A stretch of DNA of 64,000 bases, taken from contig NZ_BMTQ01000002.1 of NCBI RefSeq assembly GCF_014649755.1, forward strand, positions 262,761 to 326,760, in the 5' to 3' direction. This DNA comes from Streptomyces litmocidini. GTDB lineage: Bacteria; Actinomycetota; Actinomycetes; Streptomycetales; Streptomycetaceae. Made by a program: the position numbers and the translations under genes. How positions within the stretch are numbered: the first letter of the stretch is position 1; every line of letters starts with the position of its first letter. Below, in pieces: positions 58,568 to 64,000 of this stretch. Below the pieces are notes generated by a model. That model saw nothing but the letters and a program-made list of their open reading frames with translations, was not told where the DNA came from and made no database searches.

Positions 58568-58692
58568 CTCGCAGGAGGGCCCGGCCCGGGCGGTCGCGCG
58601 GGGGCCGGGGGCGGCCCGGATCGGCGCGGGGGCGGGGTCGGCCCGGATCGGCGCGGGGGCCGGGGTCGGTTCGCGGGGCGCCGGGGAGAGGG

Positions 58693-59160
58693 TCAGTTCG
58701 CGGGGGCGCCGGGGAGGGGGCTCGCGGCAGCGGCGTTGTAGCGCAGCAGATACGCGGCGAAGCGGGCGAGGTCCTCGGCCGGCCAGTCCTCCAGGCGTTC
58801 CCGGAAGGCGGCCATGCGACTCGCCTGGGCCGCCGCGAGAACCCTGGTGCCGGCCTCGGTGGGGTGCAGCACCTGCACCCGGTGGTCGTCGGGGGCGGGG
58901 CGGCGCTCCACGAACCCGAGCTTCTCCAGGCCGGCGACCTGACGGCTCACCGTCGACTTGTCCAGGAGGTAGTGGGCCGCGAGGTCGGTGGCGCGGCAGC
59001 CGCGCTGCTCCTCGATGTGGGCGAGCAGCGTGTACGAGACGAGCGGGAGTTCGGGGTGGACCCGGGCCGCCGCGGCACGGGCGCGGCGGGCGAAGGCGGT
59101 CAGCTCGCGCTGGATGACGTCCACCGACGCCTCACGGAGTGGCTCTGCGGCACCGGTCAT
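58693..59160 (-). CDS. MarR-family transcriptional regulator
   Basis: A 155-residue winged-helix regulator (VSYTLLAHIEEQRGCRATDLAAHYLLDKSTVSRQVAGLEKLGFVERRPAPDDHRVQVLHPTEAG is the MarR DNA-binding core with the D-x-R wing). The ATG at 59160 gives the normal length. It is divergent from a membrane protein gene, and a palindrome (59271-59285) in the shared promoter is the likely operator. It probably represses itself and the membrane protein until a ligand binds. The 125 bases downstream (58568-58692) hold only a GC-rich direct duplication. Confidence 0.92.
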   Translation of the reverse strand: MTGAAEPLREASVDVIQRELTAFARRARAAAARVHPELPLVSYTLLAHIEEQRGCRATDLAAHYLLDKSTVSRQVAGLEKLGFVERRPAPDDHRVQVLHPTEAGTRVLAAAQASRMAAFRERLEDWPAEDLARFAAYLLRYNAAAASPLPGAPAN

Positions 59161-59270
59161 CGTGCGCTCCCTGCTGTCGGTGCGTCGCCGCCGGCGCGTC
59201 GCCGTCGGTCCGGGTGGACGGGTGGTCCGGGAGGGCGCGTTCGGGACGGGTCGCCTCTCGTGAACTTTCG

Positions 59271-59300
59271 GTTGTATAGTACAACGGTTCTTTAGTTGTA
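59271..59300. promoter_or_regulatory. Probable MarR operator
   Basis: GTTGTATAGTACAAC (59271-59285) has perfect 6-bp arms (GTTGTA/TACAAC) with a 3-base centre, and a further GTTGTA half-site is at 59295-59300. The stretch is unusually AT-rich for the genome and lies between divergent marR and membrane protein genes. Confidence 0.75.
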
Positions 59301-59322
59301 AAAGCCAACCATGGAGGTCTCG

Positions 59323-60432
59323 GTGTCCGCAGGACCGAACACCAGCGGCGCGTTGCGGCATGTCCTCGGACATCTGCTCACCCCCCTGTTGATGTGCGTC
59401 GGCATGGGCCTCGCCTATCTCGGCGCCTTCCACGCGCCCGCACCCCACGACCTGCGCGTCGACATCGTCGGCTCCGGCCCCACCACCCAGGTCCTCGCGC
59501 AGACGCTCCAGGACAAGGGCGCCGGCGCCCTCGACGTCCGGACCGTCATCGACCGGGACACCGCCGTCTCCGCACTGCGCGAACAGCGCAGCTTCGGCGC
59601 CTACATCCCCGGCACCCGGCCCGAACTGCTCGTCGCCTCGGGCTCCTCCGACACCAGCGCCATGGCCGTCGAGAAGGTGTTCACCAAGGTCGCCGCCGGA
59701 CAGGACGCGCCCCTCAAGGTCACCGACGTCGCCCCCACCGCCTCCGGCGATCCCACGGGCCAGGGCGTCTTCTTCCTGCTCGTCGCCCTCAGCATCGGCG
59801 CGTACGCCTCCGTCGCCGTCATCGGCGGAGCCGGAGCCGTCCTGCCCATGCGGATCAGGGCGCTCCTCGCCGCCGGCATGTCGCTCGTCGTCAGCCTGAT
59901 CGGCGCCCTCTTCGCCGGGCCCGTCTTCCACCTGGTCGACCAGGGCCTCGGCGGGGTGTGGGCGATGTCCTGGCTGTACGCGGCGGGCATCCTCGCCGTC
60001 GGCGTCGGCCTGCACACCTTCCTGCGGCGCTGGACCACGCTCGGCGTGATGGTCCTCTTCGTCATGCTCAACTTCACGAGCTCCGGCGGCATCTACCGGC
60101 CCGAACTCCAGCCCGGCTTCTTCGGCTCGCTGCACGCCTTCTGGAACGGCGCGGGCTTCGTCGAGGGCGTGCGCGGCCACGTCTACTTCGACGGCCACGG
60201 GGTCGGCGGGAACGTCCTCGTCCTCGCCCTCTGGCTCCTCGCCGGCGCCACGCTCGTCGTCCTCGCCGGACTCACGGAGTCCCGACGGAGGAAGGCGGGC
60301 ACCGGGCGGACGCAGGCACCGGGGACGCCGGGGACCGCGGCGGCCGCGGGGACCGGGACGGTCAAGGACGGCACCGAGGCCCGGGCCGGGGACGAGGCCG
60401 AGGAGGAGATGGAAGAGGCCGTCGCGATCTGA
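59323..60432 (+). CDS. Polytopic membrane protein, YhgE/ABC-2-like
   Basis: A protein of about 369 residues. The GTG at 59323 is preferred to ATG 59311 because GGAGG lies 5 bases before it. One N-terminal transmembrane helix (about 17-36) is followed by an extracytoplasmic domain of about 110 residues (LRVDIVGSGPTTQVLAQTLQDKG, DTAVSALREQRSFGAYIPG), four to five transmembrane helices (about 140-315) and an acidic tail. This layout is that of YhgE/Pip or DUF3533-type ABC-2-like export proteins without an ATPase. Divergent MarR control suggests a role in toxic compound response. Substrate unknown. Confidence 0.78.
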   Translation: MSAGPNTSGALRHVLGHLLTPLLMCVGMGLAYLGAFHAPAPHDLRVDIVGSGPTTQVLAQTLQDKGAGALDVRTVIDRDTAVSALREQRSFGAYIPGTRPELLVASGSSDTSAMAVEKVFTKVAAGQDAPLKVTDVAPTASGDPTGQGVFFLLVALSIGAYASVAVIGGAGAVLPMRIRALLAAGMSLVVSLIGALFAGPVFHLVDQGLGGVWAMSWLYAAGILAVGVGLHTFLRRWTTLGVMVLFVMLNFTSSGGIYRPELQPGFFGSLHAFWNGAGFVEGVRGHVYFDGHGVGGNVLVLALWLLAGATLVVLAGLTESRRRKAGTGRTQAPGTPGTAAAAGTGTVKDGTEARAGDEAEEEMEEAVAI

Positions 60433-60499
60433 GGGCCGACCCCGCGGACCGGGCCGGAGGACCGCTCCGGAGGCCCGGCCCAGGGGCTTGCCCACGGGG

Positions 60500-60531
60500 T
60501 TGTCCACAGGCTCGTGGGACCGTTGTCCACA
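60500..60531 (+). other. Pair of DnaA boxes
   Basis: TTGTCCACA occurs at 60500-60508 and 60523-60531, the form preferred in Streptomyces oriC, in the 176-base gap before the DUF2252 gene. Confidence 0.7.
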
Positions 60532-60608
60532 GGGGGAGACGGGTGATCGGGAACGGCGGTACGGTCAGGGCCGGATGATGTCGGACATCGCATCGGGGGA
60601 GGCGTCCC

Positions 60609-62069
60609 ATGGACGGGATCCAGGCCGTCGTGCCAGGACAGCGCGGTACGGACGAGGGGCGGGGCGGAGCGCGCGTCCCGCACGTGCCGGGCTTCGCGCG
60701 CCGCGCCGTTCCCACCACCGGGGTCTCCCCCAAGGACCGGGGCAAGCAGCTGCGCGAGCGGGTTCCCCGCTCCTCGCACGACCGGCCGGCCCTCGCCGCC
60801 GTCCGCCCCGACGCCGTGCGCGCCGTCGAGGAGTCGAACCGGGGCCGCGTGCCCGGACTCGCGCCGATACGGGTCGGCAGGATGGCGGCGAGCCCCTTCG
60901 CCTTCCTGCGCGGCTCCGCCGGGCTCATGGCCCAGGACCTCGTCGGAACGCCCGTCACCGGGATCACCGCCCAGATATGCGGCGACGCGCACGCCGCCAA
61001 CTTCGGCCTCTACGGTGACGCGCGCGGCCGGCTCGTCATCGACCTCAACGACTTCGACGAGACCGTCGTCGGCCCCTGGGAATGGGACCTCAAGCGGCTC
61101 GCCACGTCCCTCGTCCTGGCCGGACGGGAGGTGGGGGCGGACGAGGACGTGTGCCGGGCCGCCGCGTTCGACACCGTCGGCGCGTACCGGCGCACCATGC
61201 GCCTGCTCGCCCGGCTGCCCGCACTCGACGCCTGGAACGCGATCGCCGACGAGGAACTCGTCTCCCACACCGACGCCCGTGACCTCCTCGGCACCCTGGA
61301 GCGGGTCTCCGCCAAGGCCCGCAACAACACGAGCGCCCGGTTCGCCGCTCGGTCGACCGAGGCCGTGACGGACGTCGAGGGCGGCGGTCGCAGGTTCGTG
61401 GACGCTCCCCCGGTGCTGCGCAGGGTCCCGGACGCCGAGGCGGCCGAGGTCGCCGAGTCCCTGGGCGCGTACCTGAAGACCGTGTCCGAGGACAGACTGC
61501 CGCTCCTCGCCCGGTACGCCGTCCACGACGTGGCCTTCCGGGTGGTCGGCACCGGAAGCGTCGGCACCCGCTCCTACGTGGTGCTGCTGCTCGACCACCG
61601 GGGCGAGCCACTGGTGCTCCAGGTGAAGGAGGCCCGGCCGTCCGCGCTGCTGCCGCATCTGCGGGCCGCCGGATTCACCGTGCCGGACGTCGGTCACGAG
61701 GGGCGGCGCGTGGTGCTCGGACAGAAGCGGATGCAGGTCGTCAGCGACATCCTGTTGGGTTGGACCACGGTCGAGGGGCGTCCGTTCCAGGTGCGGCAGT
61801 TCCGCAACCGCAAGGGCAGCGTCGACCCCGCGGCCCTCACCGCGGACCAGCTCGACGACTACGGGCGGATGACCGGGGCCCTGCTCGCCCGCGCGCACGC
61901 CCACAGCGCCGACCCGCGCCTGATATCCGGCTACTGCGGCAAGAACGAGGAGCTCGACGAGGCCGTCGCGTCCTTCGCCGTCACGTACGCGGACCGCACC
62001 ACCGCGGACCACGCCGACCTGCTCTCGGCCGTCCGCACGGGCCGAGTGGCGGCGGAACCGGGGGTCTGA
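60609..62069 (+). CDS. DUF2252 family protein
   Basis: A 486-residue cytoplasmic protein with DUF2252 signatures: MAASPFAFLRGSAGLMAQDL, ICGDAHAANFGLYGDARGRLVIDLNDFDETVVGPWEWDLKRLATS, and later QVKEARPSALLP and RQFRNRKGSVDP. The GDxHxxN and D-x-N-D-F-D motifs resemble the catalytic loop and metal-binding Asp of aminoglycoside/choline-kinase-like folds, so a small-molecule phosphotransferase activity is plausible but unproven. It is apparently monocistronic. Confidence 0.88.
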   Translation: MDGIQAVVPGQRGTDEGRGGARVPHVPGFARRAVPTTGVSPKDRGKQLRERVPRSSHDRPALAAVRPDAVRAVEESNRGRVPGLAPIRVGRMAASPFAFLRGSAGLMAQDLVGTPVTGITAQICGDAHAANFGLYGDARGRLVIDLNDFDETVVGPWEWDLKRLATSLVLAGREVGADEDVCRAAAFDTVGAYRRTMRLLARLPALDAWNAIADEELVSHTDARDLLGTLERVSAKARNNTSARFAARSTEAVTDVEGGGRRFVDAPPVLRRVPDAEAAEVAESLGAYLKTVSEDRLPLLARYAVHDVAFRVVGTGSVGTRSYVVLLLDHRGEPLVLQVKEARPSALLPHLRAAGFTVPDVGHEGRRVVLGQKRMQVVSDILLGWTTVEGRPFQVRQFRNRKGSVDPAALTADQLDDYGRMTGALLARAHAHSADPRLISGYCGKNEELDEAVASFAVTYADRTTADHADLLSAVRTGRVAAEPGV

Positions 62070-62098
62070 CGTCCGACGGAGGCGGGGGAACGAAAAAA

Positions 62099-62132
62099 GG
62101 GGGAGGGGGAGGGAGGGGGAGGGAGGGGGAGG
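62099..62132 (+). repeat. G-run tract with G-quadruplex potential
   Basis: After a short A-run, six runs of three to five G separated by single A residues form a G-only/A tract on the plus strand, 30 bases after the DUF2252 stop and before the J-domain gene. It could fold into a G-quadruplex in DNA or in the nascent RNA. Confidence 0.7.
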
Positions 62133-62188
62133 CCCCCTGTGAGGACCGTAGGCTGGGTGGGACGAGGCGGAACGAGGACTTGGCGGGC

Positions 62189-63097
62189 GTGGACGTGAGC
62201 GTGGACCAGGGTGTGAACGAGGGACCCGGGGACGAGCGGCCCGAGGCCGAGCAGCTCGGGGGCGAGCGGTCCGGGGCCGAACAGCTCCAGGGTCGGTCGT
62301 CCGAGGGCCCGCAGGCGGGGGAGGAGCGGCCCGAGGCTCGGCTGGAGCAGGCTGTGCGGGTGGCCGAGCAGGCGTTGATCGAGTTCGAGATCGCCGTCGA
62401 GACCTTCCGGGTCGAGGTGGAGAACTTCTCGCGGCTGCACCACCAGAAGCTCGGACCGATGTACGCGCGGCTCGACGAGCTCGACGCGCGGATCGCCGAG
62501 GCGCGGGCGGCGCGTACCGGGGACCCCGAGGATCTGCGGCGGGCGCAGGAGGCGCGGGCCGCGGTGCTGCCGATGCCCGGCGTGGAGGAGCTGTTCAACG
62601 ACTGGATCGACACCGACGGCCTCTCCCCCGAGGCCGCCGCGATGCTCACCGACCGGCCGGTGCAGCCGCCGAAGCGGGTCCGCCCCGGCGAGGAGGCCCG
62701 CAGGCTCTACCGCGAGCTGGCCCGCAAGGCCCATCCCGACCTGGCGCGCGAGGAGGACGAGCGGAAGCGGCGCGAGGAGTTCATCACGCGCGTGAACGCC
62801 GCCTACGCCCGGGGCGACGAGGCGCTGCTGCGTGAGCTCTCCGCGGAGTGGGAGGCCGGGCCGGTGCCGGCCGAGGAGCGGCTCAGCGAGAGCGAGGAGC
62901 TGTACGCGCGTCTGGAGTGGCTGGCGGAGCGCAAGGACATGCTGTCGGCGGTGGCGCGCGAGCTGGAGGAGAGCGCGATCGGCGCGATGCTGCGGATGGC
63001 GCCGGACGACCCGGACCGGCTCCTGGAGGAGATCGCCGAGCAGCTGCTCGCGCAGGTCTCCGAGCGGGAGAACGAGCTGGCCGGGCTGGTGCAGTAG
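62189..63097 (+). CDS. J-domain-containing protein
   Basis: A protein of about 302 residues. An acidic Gly/Glu/Gln-rich start (residues 1-50) precedes a coiled coil (ARLEQAVRVAEQALIEFEIAVETFRVEVENF, MYARLDELDARIAEARA). A J-domain core (about 170-215; ARRLYRELARKAHPDLAREEDERKRREEFITRVNAAYARGD, with the HPD motif) and a further helical coiled-coil region follow. It probably stimulates a DnaK-type chaperone. Start uncertain: GTG at 62189 and 62195 are both possible. Confidence 0.85.
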   Translation: MDVSVDQGVNEGPGDERPEAEQLGGERSGAEQLQGRSSEGPQAGEERPEARLEQAVRVAEQALIEFEIAVETFRVEVENFSRLHHQKLGPMYARLDELDARIAEARAARTGDPEDLRRAQEARAAVLPMPGVEELFNDWIDTDGLSPEAAAMLTDRPVQPPKRVRPGEEARRLYRELARKAHPDLAREEDERKRREEFITRVNAAYARGDEALLRELSAEWEAGPVPAEERLSESEELYARLEWLAERKDMLSAVARELEESAIGAMLRMAPDDPDRLLEEIAEQLLAQVSERENELAGLVQ

Positions 63098-63151
63098 TTT
63101 TTCTGTGCGCCCGAGTCCTTCGGGCGGTTCTGACGAGAGAAGGCCTTTCCC

Positions 63152-63496
63152 ATGAATTTCTCCCCGCTGCCCTCCGTGGACGCGGCTTCCGTGCCGGCCG
63201 ATGCCCTGGTGCTGGACGTCAGGGAGAACGACGAGTGGGCGGCCGGCCACGTCGAGGGCGCGCTGCACGTGCCGATGAGTGACTTCGTGGCCCGCTTCGG
63301 TGAGGTGACGGAGGCCGTGGCCGAGCGGGGGCGCGCCTATGTGATGTGCCGGGTCGGGGGTCGTTCGGCGCAGGTCACGCAGTACCTGGTGCAGCAGGGC
63401 TTCGACGCGGTGAACGTGGACGGCGGGATGCTCGCCTGGGACGGTGCCGGGCGTCCGATGGTGGCGGAGAGCGGAAGCCCGGCCTTCGTCCTCTGA
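63152..63496 (+). CDS. Single-domain rhodanese-like sulfurtransferase
   Basis: A 114-residue rhodanese domain. It has ALVLDVRENDEWAAGHVEGALHVPMSDF at the N-terminus and the active-site Cys in YVMCRVGGRSAQV (about residue 70), with the loop of six residues typical of sulfurtransferases rather than phosphatases. It would transfer sulfane sulfur to cyanide or protein acceptors. AAGG lies about 10 bases upstream of the ATG. Confidence 0.93.
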   Translation: MNFSPLPSVDAASVPADALVLDVRENDEWAAGHVEGALHVPMSDFVARFGEVTEAVAERGRAYVMCRVGGRSAQVTQYLVQQGFDAVNVDGGMLAWDGAGRPMVAESGSPAFVL

Positions 63497-63509
63497 GTCC
63501 TCCGGCGCG

Positions 63510-64000
63510 TCAGTCGAGGGGGTGGGCGGCCAGCAGGTCGCCGAGGGCCTCCTCGTGGGCGGCCGCGGGGCCGAGGGACAGTTCGAGGTGCTTGGCCCAG
63601 GCGTGGTAGCGGTGGAGCGGGTAGTCGGTGTCGGCACCGAAGCCGCCGTGCAGGTGTTGGGCGGTCTGCACCACGCGGCGTACTCCTTCGGAGGCCCAGA
63701 TCTTCGCGACGGCGATGTCCCCGGCCGCGGGTAGCGGCCCGTGGGTGTCGCTGGAGAGGCGCCAGGCGGCCTGCCAGAGGGTGGCCTCCATGGCGCGCAG
63801 GTCGATGTAGCGGTCGGCGGCCTGGACGGCGACGGCCTGGAAGGTGGCCACGGGGTGGCCGAACTGTTCGCGTTTTCCGGTGTACTGGCTCGTCATGGCG
63901 AGGACGGCCTCTCCCAGGCCGAGGGCGAGTGCGCAGGTGCCGGTGGTGAGGATGTCGCGCAGTAGTTCCCAGGCGCCGTCGGTGTCGATGAGGTCCGTGT
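63510..64000 (-). CDS. Acyl-CoA dehydrogenase, C-terminal part (truncated by window edge)
   Basis: The reading frame is open to the window end, so this is the last 163 codons of a larger gene. It shows the acyl-CoA dehydrogenase C-terminal helical bundle: ALALGLGEAVLAMTSQYTGKREQFGHPVATFQAVAVQAADRYIDLRA and the FAD/tetramer motif TAQHLHGGFGADTDYPLHRYHAWAKHLELSLG. An internal ATG at 63896 is not the real start. It is unrelated in sequence detail to the cluster enzyme at 19369. Confidence 0.92.
   Translation of the reverse strand, partial: TDLIDTDGAWELLRDILTTGTCALALGLGEAVLAMTSQYTGKREQFGHPVATFQAVAVQAADRYIDLRAMEATLWQAAWRLSSDTHGPLPAAGDIAVAKIWASEGVRRVVQTAQHLHGGFGADTDYPLHRYHAWAKHLELSLGPAAAHEEALGDLLAAHPLD

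Overview
High-GC actinobacterial DNA, almost certainly Streptomyces, from the chromosome core next to oriC. Pointers are the 3' end of gyrA, the tRNA-Ile/tRNA-Ala pair after it, the crgA - sortase - pabA and fhaA-fhaB-PP2C-ftsW-pbpA-pknB division block, four perfect parS sites and clustered DnaA boxes.

Layout. (1) 1-5.9 kb is core: gyrA, a DUF3566 membrane protein, tRNA-Ile(GAT), a DLW-39 peptide, a secreted anchored protein, a membrane Ser/Thr kinase, an HTH regulator and tRNA-Ala(TGC). (2) 6.1-38.7 kb is one large biosynthetic gene cluster. (3) 38.9-55.3 kb is core: DUF6344 and DUF5324 proteins, cyclophilin, rhomboid protease, CrgA, DUF881, three class E sortases, a PabA/TrpG amidotransferase, PknB, PbpA, an FtsW/RodA protein, PP2C phosphatase and two FHA proteins. 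(4) 55.7-64 kb holds tRNA-Leu(CAG), a two-component system, a MarR regulator with a divergent membrane protein, a DUF2252 protein, a J-domain protein, a rhodanese and a truncated acyl-CoA dehydrogenase.

The cluster is a glycosylated aromatic polyketide pathway. It has a minimal type II PKS (KS-alpha, chain-length factor, ACP), an ActIII-type ketoreductase, a second SDR, a didomain aromatase/cyclase, an ActIV-like metallo-beta-lactamase-fold cyclase, a SnoaL-like protein, a two-component flavin monooxygenase split over two loci, an F420/FMN luciferase-like oxidoreductase and a phosphopantetheinyl transferase. The deoxysugar set (RmlA, RmlB, 2,3-dehydratase, 3-ketoreductase, PLP 3-dehydratase, 3,5-epimerase, 4-ketoreductase) predicts a TDP-2,3,6-trideoxyhexose such as L-rhodinose. 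There are two glycosyltransferase candidates, a DHA2 exporter, a FrnE-like protein and two DUF6081 paralogues.

Three features stand out. First, a RiPP module, a fused leader-binding/YcaO cyclodehydratase with a 57-residue precursor-like peptide just upstream, sits in an operon behind a cluster glycosyltransferase. Second, direct heptamer repeats with an exact 11-bp period, the known architecture of SARP operators, lie before at least eight transcription units, including the RiPP operon and the PKS operons, so one SARP (encoded at 6118) probably controls both. Third, a SoxR-type [2Fe-2S] regulator is encoded in the cluster and matching palindromes occupy 19-bp-spaced promoters of the exporter and of frnE-soxR, suggesting export induced by a redox-active (quinone) product. 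The parS quartet lies in an intergenic gap inside the cluster. I could not run homology searches; family names come from motif recognition.
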